Source: Echinococcus granulosus (Eukaryota; Platyhelminthes; Cestoda; Cyclophyllidea; Taeniidae). From it: a stretch of DNA of 64,000 bases. Of this stretch, positions 42,101 through 54,415 are shown one piece after another. The stretch covers positions 544,985 to 608,984 of the forward strand of contig NW_020170383.1 of the NCBI RefSeq assembly GCF_000524195.1, in the 5' to 3' direction. Under the pieces are notes generated by a model. That model ran no database searches. It had not been told where the DNA came from and saw nothing but the letters and a program-made list of their open reading frames with translations. The position numbers and the translations under genes were made by a program. The stretch's first letter is position 1. Each line of letters opens with the position of its first letter.

Positions 42101-43953
42101 CGCCGGCAAACTATGAGGTGTAGGACAAAAAGCAATTGAAGACTGGTTATAAGAGGTGGGACTAAAAGCTGCATGTGCATCAGTGATTTCATGCCAAAGC
42201 AGCTAAATAAAAAAATGATGACCTATAGATGGCCTATTAAAGAGACCAAATCAAACGAAGTTGTTTGAACGACTTCATTAGCACTAATCCAGATAATTAT
42301 TCAAGACAAATCGCCATCACACAATACTCCCATAAGCAAATATTTAGAAAACCAGGAAACGATGCCTTGGATTTGGAGGACGAAGTAAAGCAATTCAAAA
42401 CACCCACTCTACGAAATCAGACACAATCGAAGTGCTTAGACGAAAGCAGTAAGGAATTTTAAGACAAAAGCTAAACTTTTAACAATTAGACCGGGAAAAG
42501 TTTCACGATACTGATGTATTAAGCCAAATACGCACAAAATCAGTACCATAACAAAATTGGGATTTATGAGTTGTATACTTGAATTAATTCTAATTCTACA
42601 AATATTAAATAACAATTTGTGACTAAAAACTAGGAGAATACGACTACGCATCAAGAAGGGGATGTTTACTTGGACTCGTGTCACCTTACTGAATAATTTT
42701 AGAACTAATATCCCAGTGAAGACATTTATCAGAATGCGCGTAATATAACTCAGTGAAAATGCACTTCATGCGAAAAAATGGAACAAAATCGAATTTGAGC
42801 AAACATGACCGATAAGCGAAAATTACAAAGAATAATAAAGTTAGAGTAAGGCAAGTAAAAGCTTGGCTAAAACTCCTCCAATCGAAAAAAATGGATATAT
42901 AGTCAAAAATGGAAGACAAAGGAAATAACAAGGTGTTTTGCACATGAAAAGCCTACGTAGTGTCCAGGAAGATTGTATCAATCCTCGGATTTGACAGTCC
43001 ATTTTGAACGAAATCTGCTAGAGCACTTGGTGCCTGCAGCATATTAGCATGGGCCCTGAAGTCGCCGGTGTGAAGACTAACTTCGCCATTGGGGGGTCGA
43101 CAGAGTATCATAACAGAGCCCGGGCAACTACCATAAAATGGCATAACAAGCACGATTAATTTGGATCGTAAAAAAGAAAACAGGCACTACAAAAACGCCA
43201 CAAATGTTACTCTTACAGGTGAAATAAACGGTGTGAAAATTTTCAAGACATAGGTGTTTGGCCAAAAAACTCACAGCAAGTAAGAGCATTATGACACAAG
43301 TAAAAATGTCAATACATTAGGAGTAGGCAAACAGGGCAATCCAAGCATTACATAGTGCAAAAAACTAGGGACCTACTGGTTGGCATCGATTAGTAAAATA
43401 TCGCAATCGTAAACACGCGTAAAAATATTCGTAGGAAGAGGAACGAGAGAAATCGATTGACCGAACTTCACTCTAACAAGCCTTGCCGTCACCTATGTAA
43501 AAATTTTCAAAGACACAGAAAGCTAACTTCACTGCAAAAAACGGTCCCCTCAAATTTCGTGGACATGCCACCATAGTGATCATAGTGGAAGTGAGTGAGA
43601 AAGTAACCAATGCACCCACTTACAGCACCGTACTTAAATGCGTCGACAGTGAATGGCGCACCTATTCACATTTCATACAAAGTAATCGAAGCTGTACCTT
43701 TTAACCACTTGTACTTGGGACATTTTCTGCATTCATTTTCAGGAAGATGTTTACTAACGTCGCCACATGGTGGTCCCGGCGGCAAAACGCATTTGCCAGA
43801 TTCCGGTAATGCGTTAGAACTTGATGACCGTTCCTGTTGATTCATTTCTTTCCCTTTATCTGATGAAGCGTCCAAACGCGTGAAGAACGACAAAATAGAC
43901 ATGTTTTCACGAGCCCATTTTCCTTTTTTACTTCTTGGCACACATTTCGGCAT
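39156..43953 (-). CDS. DCLRE1A-like: SNM1/DCLRE1-type DNA cross-link repair nuclease (MBL + beta-CASP), 453 aa
   Basis: Metallo-beta-lactamase/beta-CASP 5' exonuclease that processes interstrand cross-links or DNA ends in the nucleus. Exons in transcript order: 43953-43698, 43661-43528, 43492-43377, 43127-42957, 41981-41836, 40664-40302, 39331-39156; all junctions are in phase and total 454 codons. Catalytic landmarks: H109-x-H111-x-D113-H114 in THFHYDHYGG, DANHCPGSVM (about 166-175), LHTGDFR with D191, FLDTT (motif A region), CGMYTIGKE, WKPSGW, YSEHSSF with H402 (motif B) and VQPTV with V424 (motif C). The first ATG, used here, is 2 nt after a TTTGTCAG acceptor-like site, suggesting cis- or trans-splicing just before the start. 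N-terminal NMSILSFF (17-24) resembles a PIP box. It is much shorter than vertebrate SNM1A (about 1,000 aa), keeping the catalytic core plus a short tail. SNM1A versus another paralogue is inferred from the core motifs. Confidence 0.92.
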
Positions 43954-44392
43954 GACTGACAAAGACAACACCCGCGACCGCACCGGCAAGTTATGCACGA
44001 ATAAAATCCAACTACGTGATGAAGATTACTGGAGGCGCCTGACCTTAAACTGCGCTTCGTATAAGTGCAGTTTAAAAGTCTAGGTCCAAAAATTCATACA
44101 GGCGAGAATGTAAAATATGCTATCTTTTGCCTGAAAAGAGAACGAGCCTAGAAACACAATAATAAAGCATATTTGGGGCAAGAATACAAGGCAACACTTC
44201 TTAGGAGTACTTAAAGAAAATAAATAGGCCTGAATTTTTCTGTGGGACTCCGAGACTTCCCTGGAGATGTAGGACGTAATACTCAGGCAAAATATATATG
44301 CACTCAACGCAAAGAAGGTACTAGGGTCAGCAGCGTGGATTGAAGGCGAGCCCGTCCGGCGAAGTACCATGGCCAGGTCACAAAGGCTTTTT

Positions 44393-44591
44393 TGTGGTAC
44401 GATGGTGGTTTATCCCTCGACATTGATTAAGCGCCACTTTTAAACTTTTGAATTTACCTTCTTGTATCACGCTGGGTGGGCTGGGCTTCGGGTTACGCCA
44501 GTAGCCCAAACACCTTCTCTGTGCTGAATATATTTATTCTGCCCGAGTATTGTGTCTTCTTTTGTCTTCGGGAAAGTCTTAGGAAGCTACA
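44393..44591 (+). mobile_element. Solo LTR, copy 1 (199 bp)
   Basis: The element starts TGTGGTACGATGGTGG and ends GGAAGCTACA (TGT...ACA). It is flanked on both sides by TTTT, a candidate 4-bp target-site duplication, though within a T-run and so weaker than in copy 2. It shares roughly 80% identity over its length with 55164-55361, in the same orientation, including GTGGTTTATCCCTCG, CGCTGGGTGGGCTGG and a TATA-like GAATATAT core. No internal region or second LTR adjoins, so it is a solo LTR or the LTR of a miniature element. It sits 440 bp upstream of the SNM1 start codon. Confidence 0.75.
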
Positions 44592-44924
44592 TTTTACCAG
44601 GATCATCCAGTAAAAAGTTGCTTGCGTTTTATATTTTGGAATTAAATTTTGTAAGAAAGAATTGTCGTCGGCGCGAATAAAAGACGTGGTACCCCGGTTT
44701 TGCTGACACCTACCCAAAACCCGATATCGTTTAAAAACGCTCGTTAAATACACCACCTCTTATTGCCTTGCGGACCTTATTGCGGCATTTTTGCTTGCTT
44801 CTAGTCTTGAACATGGAAATAAAACTTGCTGGCAGAAAATGCGCCAGAGTATACAAATGGCGCTAAATAGACAAATAAGTGCGTCTATGGAAAAGTTAAA
44901 ATATTTCTTCGTTTAGAGGAGACG
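44592..44924. other. Intergenic, nothing identified
   Basis: AT-rich DNA between the solo LTR and the next candidate plus-strand frame. No gene or repeat is recognised. Confidence 0.4.
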
Positions 44925-45245
44925 ATGTTGCCAAAAAGCAAAATAAACGGGAACGTTTTGCATAAGATAAAGAAAAATCAGTATAACAATGATATGTTTC
45001 AGCTAACAGAGCTTGCAAACATGGGTAATAATCCGAAAGATCTACTACAACAGATACTAGCACAATTCGACAGCATATGTGTAAAATTACTTTCCGTGGT
45101 TATTAAAAGCCGAATGTGTGAGCAAAAAGAGCAGAGTTCAAAATCTTGTAAATTTCTCATTCAAAATTTTCTATGCATTCTACTTGTGCTTTCTTCTATT
45201 TTATGGGACGAAATTGAAACAAATTTGCATGGATCGCAATTTTAA
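44925..45245 (+). CDS. Candidate small gene upstream of RBX1
   Basis: A 106-codon frame starts at an ATG in good context. Its first about 50 codons look protein-like (MLPKSKINGNVLHKIKKN, then DLLQQILAQFDSI), and the last third is hydrophobic (LCILLVLSSIL). A GTGAGC at about 45117 could be a donor, so the frame may be spliced differently at its 3' end. It ends about 120 bp before the RBX1 ATG in the same orientation and could be an upstream member of the RBX1-LAMTOR1 cluster. No family is recognised. Confidence 0.35.
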   Translation: MLPKSKINGNVLHKIKKNQYNNDMFQLTELANMGNNPKDLLQQILAQFDSICVKLLSVVIKSRMCEQKEQSSKSCKFLIQNFLCILLVLSSILWDEIETNLHGSQF

Positions 45246-45364
45246 TGAGCCTTTTATAAAGATTATGATGATTTTCCTAATATTTGATTGCTTACATGCT
45301 TGTTGAATAATTGAGGTTTCCTCAGTTGTATGCCTTTTGTCTGCTGCTGTGGTTAACCCTTGGG

Positions 45365-45928
<564 letters not shown>

Positions 45929-48268
45929 ATGGGAAATCTTTGCGCAAGGTGTTGCGGATACGAATCAAATGAGCCAGGTGTAAGTCTTCATGGTTAAGTG
46001 TTTGTCCTACATTTACCATGTGTCATAATAATTGCAGTTGTTATGATTCGTGTAATTAATTTCTTCACAAAATAGCTCTGTGTTCTTCAAACTGCACTGC
46101 AAATTCGAGGTGAATCTTTGTAATTTAAGGTAGAGGATAATGAGACACAAAGACTTGTCGAAGAGTCCGGGCAAACCTGTGAAGCAACTCAGCATGCTTA
46201 TTCGAAGTACGCCTCTTTCCCGTACTTTTTACTTTATATCTCACCAAATGGTAACGTTACCTAGTTCTCATAAAATCTTTCACTGAATTGAAAAGCGAAA
46301 AGGACATCCCTTTCGACGAATTAATTTAAAAGTTTTTTTGCAGAATTGAAGAGCGTTTTAACGTTGCTTGAACTCTTCGGTAATATGTACTGATTTAATA
46401 TCTTCAAGGATATTTTGTTCAGCATTAGTTATTGCCATTTGAATTTTGTTGATCGATCTGTAGTTTGCTTTAGTGCCTTCGGCCTAATATGCGAATTGAG
46501 TTAGTTTTTTGATAGTGAGATTGTTGTCGTGTCGAATGTTTACAATGTTCGTTGGCTTTTTGCTTAAATATGGATTAAATTGGCGCTTCTTTTTACTCAG
46601 TGCTCCGACTTTTAATGGAGAACTGCTGCAACCGGAGGGTAATGTGACGGACATGATGTCAAGTATCCTCAAAGTAGTGGAAACGTACGTTTTTATCATG
46701 TCATCATTCCTTTTGCTTACTTTGACTTAATTTTCTCCTTTGCAGACAAGTTGTTGATGCCGGTGTGACAGATGTCAATTTCCTCGAGCAGCAAGACTAT
46801 GATGCTCGTGCTGAATACTACGCGTAAGTTGACTTACTACTTTTTATCGTATCCTTTTGTCTCACTTTTACATAAACTTTTTTTCGATGGAACTGCGCTT
46901 CGCCAGTATCATTCTTAGAGGTTCTATATCAGTTACACATATATGTGGCATGTCGCAAATTGATTGGTTGAAGTTAAAAGTGAAATAAGTCTAAGATGCT
47001 CTTAATATAAGGGGCTGTGTAACTTTATTAGGCTACTCATCATTGCTTTTGATGTAGTCATTTGCTTATTCATCATGGTAGATCACTTCCGCTCTTTCAG
47101 GTTCAGGATGACTATTGTTCATCTCAAAATTTTTTGAATCAGTTGGTTTGTGGCATTAAAATAAGCTGAAAGGCCCTTGTGTTGATCCCTCACTGTATAT
47201 TCTCATGATCCCCGCAGACTATGCCAATTTTTATGCCCTAATGTTGATGCTCAATCGTTGGCATATTTAAGGGGACCGTGTTCGGCAATTAAGACAAGCT
47301 ACTTTCGAGGTGCATTGTAAAAGTAAGCGCACTTGCATCGTCGTAAAATCGTTCCCATTCGGCTTGTCCAAACACCCTCTCGGTATTTATGAATGGTTCT
47401 ATTAGAGAGAATAATCTTTTTACTCTTAGCACACAGTTTTCACAGAAAAATGATCTTCCTGATTCAATTTTTACCGTAATCACTACTTTGGGGAATCCGT
47501 CCGCTATCCTGGCTGATCAGCTCCTTCGACCATCTGAGATCGATGAAGTGAGGTTTTTTTGTTTCTCAAAGCTCACCGTTCGGACGTTGCCACTGTTTGA
47601 TAATTAGCCTTTGAAGTTCTAGCTTCTTAGTAAGCAGGGAACAGAAGTAATCTACCATCATTAGTTTTTTTCACAAATACCCATTGGATTTGCTATTTAT
47701 TTCCTAATTAATGAGTAAATTTACTTTAAAATTATGGTCATATTCATTTAGTCTATGGGAAGTAACCGCAGTTTTATATCGAAATTCTGAGCGTCACCTA
47801 TTTTTAAATCATCAATGCCTGTTAGATCTGTCATGCATTCCTATTTCGAATTATTTTACTTTGGGGGAGCACACTTCTAGGTGTTAAAAATCGATCTGCG
47901 TATCCCTCAAAGATAAAAACAGTGGCATCTTTGTTCTTCCTTATTCATTCATTTTATAAAATATATCTGTGCGTGTGCCCCGAGGGTTCGTCTTGCCGGG
48001 GGATCTCACTTTAGTGGACCAGCAGGTGCACTCTTCTCGACAGGGTTTTCCTTCAAAAATTCTATTATTTTTCGGTAATGCGATCATGCATATTGAGACC
48101 GGTCATAAGTGGGCACGTTACTTAAATTGTTAATGAGTATTGAATTGAATTAATCGTTTGGAAACAACTCTTTAGATTCAAAACCTTGCAAACAGGATCG
48201 CCGAACTTATTGAGGCCATGTACCCACAGGTGACTGAGAGCTTTGTTGTTCATCTAGATCCCGTGTAA
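45929..48268 (+). CDS. LAMTOR1: LAMTOR1/p18, Ragulator lipid anchor, 166 aa
   Basis: Ragulator complex subunit that anchors LAMTOR2-5 and the Rag GTPases to late endosomes/lysosomes for mTORC1 activation. Exons 45929-45979, 46130-46206, 46601-46684, 46746-46823, 47430-47547 and 48176-48268 join in phase to 167 codons (human about 161 aa). The N-terminus MGNLCARCCGYESNE has Gly2 for myristoylation and nearby cysteines (5, 8, 9) for palmitoylation, as in the human MGCC start. Family-specific segments: MMSSILKVVETRQVVDAG (compare SSILAKTASNIIDVS), DYDARAEYYA, NPSAILADQLLRPSEIDE and a C-terminal helix NLANRIAELIEAMYP ending FVVHLDPV. The start is fixed by the lipidation motif. It lies directly downstream of RBX1. 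Confidence 0.92.
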
Positions 48269-50441
48269 ATATCGCCTGTAATCACTTTGACCCGCCCTTT
48301 AAGTTATCTTGTGATTATACTGTAAATTTTTCTACGATATGTACGCAAACTGTCTTGCGCAGTGAAGAAAGTAAACAAATTGACCATGAGCAGGCATCAG
48401 TCCTTGCAAAACCTGGTCACTTAGACGCCTCTTCAGCCTTGTGTTGTTATTATTAGTTGACTATTCAACGGAGGAAAGCTTAGTTTCGGAGGCACATTCA
48501 TGGGTTCCAACTTTTCAAAACAGTTCTTCGGAAACTCTTGAACAGAAAGTGACATAATTTGGACGAAAATTACTATCAACAAACGGGTAAATTCACAGAT
48601 TGCTTGTTGCAGAAGGTCTTTTTGTGCAATCCCTTTCGTGTAAAAGTGGGAAAGAATGCATAAGTTGAAGGGAAGTGGATGTTTATAGTCAGGGTAAGGA
48701 CAAGTCATTTAAAAAAGATAAGCTTTCATAAGAATTAATTGCAAGTTGTAGGTATCGGACATTCGCCTGAAGTCCAGGCGCAACCAGTTCCGCAAGGCCT
48801 TGACTTTGTAAGGTAGTGCACTTCACCGTGTTGAGTGACCCTGGTACTATAAGGGGGCATGGGAGGTGGGAGAATTAGTCCACGCTTGAATTTCTATGGC
48901 TCGTCTAGGACTTCCTAGAGTACGGAGTTACTAATTTATGGGCGTAACTTTTCAGTATAGATTGAAGTGCAGAAATGCGCAATCATGCACAGCAGTAACG
49001 ACCCTCGTCCTGTACTGATTGTGGAAGAGTGGGACCTGTGGATTGATACAGGACTTCAATTTCACTCCAAAATATATTATGCAGGTTAAAGTTTGAAGAG
49101 AATTGCTTTTATTAACACCCCCGATAATCATTTTCAGAGGTTTCTGGGATGTGCCTAATTGGAATTGCTGCAATAATTATGAACAAGTAATCAGATCCAA
49201 AGTTGCCAAAATAAAAGGAGATTAGGAAATTCCAATCCAGGTGATATTCAAAAAGGTTGAAGAATAATCTTCCACATTTCAGTCGGGTTAGAATATCAAT
49301 CATGAGAATTTGAAATTTGGTTTGTATATATGATGCTTTGATCGGGAAATTAAGCTTTTACTTAAGGTAACACGATGTAAAGTGTGTTGTTCTATTTATG
49401 CAATTATTTCACAACTAGAAATTCAACATCATGATTCCGTTTCCACCAGCCTGTTCCTATTTCTCTGGAATGTTTGGGTTTTCTCATGACGACAAATTCT
49501 AAGGAGTTAGGGATGGTTAATAATAATAATAATAATAATAATAATGTGGTTATAAAATAAAAAGTGATCAAATATTAAATGGGTATGGTCGTAGTCCCAC
49601 GATACCCTTGCGCTTGGGCAGATCAGACCGTAAATGTCTCGGAGGAGACCCGAAGCCTATTTACCAATTTCCAATCCCTTGGTTAGAGGCATTCCCAAGC
49701 AAGAAAGTATGATTTATGCATCAATATTTAAATATGCTATTAGGAAATATGCAATGATTATACGAGCGTGTACAGCGCCCCGAGTGTTCCCCGAAGTCGT
49801 AATGCGCCGAAGCGGCAGTGTTGGAACATATATTGCTAATGTACCGAAAAGGTAGGGGGCTAATTGGCATATTACGAATGCCAGGACCCGGAAAGATGAT
49901 CTGATTTAGATTTTAGTTCCACTTTAATGAGTTTGCACGAACAGCATTGGAATAGATGAGGTTTGTTGAATTGGCGTTCGGCATTTCTATGCTGTTAGGG
50001 GGTAGCAGTTTCATTGATTCTGGGTTTGGATTTGGCGTGCCTACTTTTTGTTAAACAGTAACACCACGCGCCACGGCCGCCTGAAATACAAGCCAAATTT
50101 TGGGGTTGTGATTGGCATTGCAATGGGCAAAAAAAGTTTCCTAAATGAGTGAGACCTCAAATCTAACCATGCAGTGACGAATCAAGGCAATGAAGCTAAT
50201 GTAGGCTATTTCAATAGTCAAACAATTAGTTTCGGATTTAAGACTGGGATGTCCTCGTTGCAGTAGTTAATTTTGCTAAGGGGGCTACTCAGCACCTATG
50301 GTTCTTTGGTTTATTATTTGTTGGTGCGATGCTTTGGCTAGTCTTTCAATTCATTACTAAAGAATTTTATATTGGGAATGACCCCGAGCAGTACATGCTG
50401 TTTTGAGTTACCTCTTATTAGACTACCTTTGTTTTCACAGT
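48269..50441. other. Interval after LAMTOR1, with one microsatellite and weak exon-like bits
   Basis: No gene is identified. The 48433-48708 minus frame and 49634-49855 plus frame are short and without motifs. A possible 3' exon on plus at about 48751-48810 reads VSDIRLKSRRNQFRKAL after a TTGTAG acceptor-like site, but nothing adjoining supports it. A TAA microsatellite is at 49518-49545. Confidence 0.4.
49518..49545 (+). repeat. (TAA)n microsatellite, about 9 units
   Basis: A perfect run of TAA units about 28 bp long, in the interval downstream of LAMTOR1. Confidence 0.95.
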
Positions 50442-50657
50442 TCAGGTTTGAGGATACCTTAGTTGTCTTGAAACAGCTTGTACCTGTTCGGTCGCACATC
50501 TTGATGTAGCATTGTCAAGAGTGGACATCCTGGCATTCCACTTGATCAATCTAGATTGAAAATTGTTTTCATATGCAGTAAACAGCTCGAAACACTTAGC
50601 CAAGAAATCGAATACTTCGCGGCGGTTTCTGTCACAGTGTGTTTCCATTTGTCCCAT
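50442..50657 (-). CDS. Small unknown protein, helical, 71 aa (remote BRK1-like pattern)
   Basis: The frame starts ATGGGACAAATG in good context and is complete in one exon, though a GTACAA inside the last 20 codons could be a donor. The sequence is helix-prone with hydrophobic spacing (EVFDFLAKCFELFTAYENNF, then QSRLIKWNARMSTLD). The pattern and size recall BRK1/HSPC300 of the WAVE complex (75 aa, with SRLATLNEKLTALE). BRK1 is normally very conserved and this identity is low, so I do not name it. A minus-strand AATAAA lies at about 50310. Function unknown. Confidence 0.35.
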   Translation of the reverse strand: MGQMETHCDRNRREVFDFLAKCFELFTAYENNFQSRLIKWNARMSTLDNATSRCATEQVQAVSRQLRYPQT

Positions 50658-51840
50658 TTATTGCTATTTCAACGTCGAATGAAATCAACTTCCAAACAAA
50701 ACGCACTGCTTTGACGATTATAGGCCAGGCAATTAAATTAAAGCGAACCCACAAAGTTCGAAAAGGAGAAACAGAACGGTCTTTTGCAATTAAAGCATCG
50801 ACGTTGATTAATCCCATTACCTCTGAAGCGGTAATGACATAATTTTACTTCGCTCCAGTGCTGCAATTAACTTACAGAGTGGCATGACCGAGGGAACATG
50901 CAACCAAGCGGAGGTACACCCTTTGTAGTTACTCACACTTAAATGAAGCAACAAATCACTCTAGTATTATAATTCTCCCCACTGTTTATATTTCGAAGAT
51001 TGCCTTGTGATTAAAACAAGAAACACTTCAAAGTCAGACACCTACTTGTACATTTGGTGCATTCCTTAAAGGTACAATTTGTGAAAATCCGACATAAAAG
51101 TTGCAGCATATTTTCTCTCAATAGCTGTGACTTCCTTCTCTGAACCCGCTATCAGTGCTAACGCTGTGCTTACGCCTGCTGTCACCCAGGATTTGTTTTA
51201 TGGTTAATTTGCCCGCTGATAAGAACAAGTCTATGGTGATTCTGTAACCTGTGAATGCGTCTATTGGAGAAAGCGTTCTTAATAAGGCCAAATTGGCCTC
51301 ACTTTCCGTCGTTTGAAGCGCTGTCCTTTACTATTGCACGTAGCGAATTGATGCTCCCAAACTGCTAGAAGATAAAAGTGCGTATTTTTCCAGTTTGGAT
51401 GATATTTGTGCGAATCTATCGAGCCCTGACATGACATAATTATTGGGAATCGTCCTAGTCTAGAATTACTAATAAAAAATAGGTGCAAGTAGGATTTAAA
51501 CAAAGCTAAAAGATAAAAACTCGCATGTGCTCAAGCTCAGCTGATTTTGGCCTCAAATTGCTAAAGTAATTTTTTTACATCTGTTAGTAGTCTGAGCAAT
51601 TATGTCATGATTGACCTAGAATCACTCAAACAACCAAACATTCCAGAATTATTTTTAATAATTTTACCCGATGTATCCATGAGTAATGAATGTTTTCTGA
51701 ATTAGTGCTGCTCTGCAACCTCTGGAAATTTAACACGCATTCAGCATTAGGTAAGCGCTTGTTCATACGGGGAAAAGTGACTTACCTCGAGAGGACATCC
51801 TCAGGACAAGCGCGAGGGCTTGTGTGCACTTGGACGACCT
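50658..51840. other. Intergenic, nothing identified
   Basis: AT-rich DNA. Short frames on both strands at 50632-50842 overlap each other and lack motifs. No repeat is recognised. Confidence 0.4.
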
Positions 51841-51852
51841 CAGCGTATCCTG

Positions 51853-52334
51853 AGGTCGATCACCTCACGAGGGCACGTTCATCAGTCCAATGAACGTAAA
51901 ACCATTGCCCCAACCAATGATGAGTTTGGTGAGGTTAACGGGTGGGCACCTTTCTATTTAAAATACAAGCCAAACCATCTGCCATCAGTTCGTGCTATGT
52001 GGGGCGCTGCCTCAGTCTATCCCATGTTTCGAGTTTTGGCGATGAGTAATAGTCAAAATGTCAAATCTAGGAGTAATTTCTATCCGGTTGGTGTTTTCCA
52101 GGGAACACTAGTGTGTCCTCTATGTCCAAGGCATCACCGGGTAGTTATTACGCCTCGGTATATGACAACATGCATCAAAGTTCCCTCTACATTTCTCGTG
52201 GTCATAAATTTGGCCATCATGTAATGGAATGGAGTTACTTGAGCACTGCATTCGCCTTGCATTTGGAACTCAAGTCCGCATTTCTCCCCTTCAATCCCTT
52301 CGACCGAAATGGGTCGTGGAAGCACTCCGAATAA
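51853..52334 (+). CDS. Putative multi-exon gene fragment, unknown
   Basis: Two protein-like segments. The first (about 51853-51929) reads RSITSRGHVHQSNERK and can splice through a 43-nt intron (GTGAGG...ACAAG) into KPSAISSCYVGRCLSLSHV. The second follows a strong pyrimidine-tract acceptor at about 52102. It reads NTSVSSMSKASPGSYYASVY, then SLYISRGHKFGHHVMEW, and ends at TAA 52332-52334. The junction between the two is not settled: a weak GTTTTG donor would keep phase. Local GC is above background. No family is recognised. It may continue to the 52624 exon. Confidence 0.35.
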
Positions 52335-52623
52335 CATGATTAATATTATTTTCTAATGTAAGAGTACTGGGCTAAAAAGCACATCAATAGAGTATGTACA
52401 TCAGTACTTTTGATCAAAGATATGCGCTCACGTTATTTAAATCCAATGACTAGATTTACAGCAAGTCGTTTTCTAAGAAATGGTCATTTATATATTTCGT
52501 GGTAGCAAACCTAGAGGGACCTCTAGATTTGAATGAAATCCCCATTTTTTAACTATATTTGACCGGTATCTATCCACTGATCGTAACCATATCCCCAGCA
52601 GTCCTTGCATATTAAATCATAGA

Positions 52624-52779
52624 TGAGGTGCCAACAACTAGCTGTATTTCATCCTCAGTTTATTCGTTTGTATATTCCACGCGACTTTAATCGCGTCATT
52701 CATCCTTTGCCGTGGACGGATTACATCGTCGATAGCCACTACTCTGCCTTTGTCATCAAACCTCACTCCTCTATTTAGT
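52624..52779 (+). CDS. Candidate terminal exon, unknown protein
   Basis: A plus frame follows an ATCATAG acceptor-like site and ends in TAG at 52777-52779. It reads QLAVFHPQFIRLYIPRDFN, then HPLPWTDYIVDSHYSAFVI, with strongly protein-like composition. It begins with ATGAGG, so it could be a tiny gene, but a 3' exon of the fragment at 51.85-52.33 kb is more likely. No domain is recognised. Confidence 0.35.
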
Positions 52780-53418
52780 CGACTTGCCCAAGAAGGCTAA
52801 AAAAAATGCCAAACTAGTTTTGAGTCAGTGCAAAAAGACAACGACTTTTGAAAGTACATGTATGTTTTTTAACATGACAACCTTTACCCAAATCTTCATG
52901 CATATTTCTTGCTGTTCCATTCCTCCGTACGAACTTGGCGACAAGCATGTTTTATGCAACATCGAATTACCACCATAGAAAATGGGCAAAGGTAGCGTTA
53001 AGCAGAATGGCACGCAGCCGTTTCTTTAGTCGTATTTTAATTAATTCATAAAAAAGGAGGAAATACGCGCGGTGTGAATTATACGGAAAAATTTATGGGA
53101 AAATGATAAGCGCTGGAAGACGATTTAATAAGGATTGGTATTTAAGTGATAGTGAATTATGTGCGAGGGCCAATGTATTCATTCAAGGAGTTTTAAACGA
53201 TTCTAAACAAGTGAAACTTTATTTTTGGCACCTGGCACAGTTTTAATGATCGAAAACTTCTAGATAGCGATTCAATAATAGCTTAAACTAAGTGCAACAA
53301 CCCACGATGTTCAAAACGGAATTTACTTGATTCAGATTCACGACAAATCCGATGTTATTACCTAAGCAGACTCTCGGTAAAGGCAATAAATATCACTGCC
53401 AGCTAAAAGTAAACTTAC
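52780..53418. other. Intergenic, nothing identified
   Basis: AT-rich DNA between a candidate plus-strand exon and candidate minus-strand exons; only short overlapping frames are present. Confidence 0.4.
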
Positions 53419-54415
53419 ATTTTCTAAACCAATGGGATGAGGTCTTTTGCGTCGACTTGCTTTGCAAGGGATTGCACAATATTTGAGGTCAGATCCCTTC
53501 AAATCCGAATCAAGCAAAGTTGGTTGCAGCAAATAATCCCCTAAAAGTGTTTATTTAGTTATGTTGGAGAGTAGAATAAGTGATCGAAAAATTAGAAAAC
53601 AATGAAGAACTTAAAGAACTGACTTTAGGCTGTCAAAAGGAGTCATTCGATGAATAAAGTGCTTCAAATTTCAGGACTGAGGTAAAGGCATACTTTTATT
53701 AGACACCGAGTTAATTATGGAAGTACTAATGACTTACTACAAGTATATAAGTGTGCGTCTCTTTCAGAAAACCCGTTTGCTATGGAGATGTCCGTATAAC
53801 GGGAACTTGGGGAATAAATATCCATTAAATTTCATGTTATATCCTCCTCAGCAAATATTCCACGAGTAACTCACGTGTTCAAATCCAAAATATCAAGAAC
53901 AAATTTATCTGGGACCATTAAACATCCTGAAATATTATTCCTGCCGTTTATTTTCCCTTCGATTTTCAATTTGCTTGTTGAATCATAGTCGCTTGAGGGA
54001 ATGGCAAGCCGCGTGATCAGGATATGTAAAACACTACTACTTAGTGTTAAAGGTACCCATTGTTATTAATTTCAATTTTAGATTTGACAGACACACTCTG
54101 AGTACCGTTTTTCAGTCCAAAAAGAGTCATCAGCAACTTCTGCACCAATCTGTGTAGTAAGTTCTTCAGCGTTATCAGGCATACTCTCCAACACTTCCGA
54201 TAAAGCTAAATTACACTAGGTATTTCTAATTTACTAAGGCATTACAACATACATTTATGAGGAGACTAAGTTCCTCAACGCACTTGAATACCGCGTAGGA
54301 TAGCGTTTCTTCGGCAGCTAATATTTCCCTAGTTTTTTCTTCACAGTTACGCGTCACCTCTATTTCTATGTTACTGAAAAACGCTTCTTGTGCTTCACCC
54401 TCGTTTAACAAGAGT
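53419..54415 (-). CDS. Unidentified minus-strand gene, acidic helical segment, at least 3 exons
   Basis: Not recognised. Exon A (54415-54253) reads NEGEAQEAFFSNIEIEVTR and CEEKTREILAAEETLS and ends at a GTATGT donor. A 37-nt intron ending in CCTAG joins it in phase to exon B starting at 54215, which reads NLALSEVLESMPDNAEEL and AEVADDSFWTEK. Exon B either ends at a donor near its 3' end or runs to a TAA shortly after. Exon C (53540-53419) reads DYLLQPTLLDSDLKGSDLKY, then the basic PCKASRRKRPHPIGLEN before a GTAAGT donor; its link to exon B is less certain. The protein is acidic and helix-prone with a short basic, possibly nuclear-localising, cluster. The 55052-55117 segment may be an upstream exon. 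Start and stop are not found. Confidence 0.5.

Noticed and set aside
42265..42462. 66-codon plus frame in an SNM1 intron.
   Set aside because: Starts at TTG, no splice sites, AT-rich composition; likely chance.
43666..43998. 110-codon frame taken as the SNM1 first exon from a GTG at 43998.
   Set aside because: The GTG is not an animal start; the ATG at 43953 after a good acceptor fits better, and the last codons before 43666 are intron.
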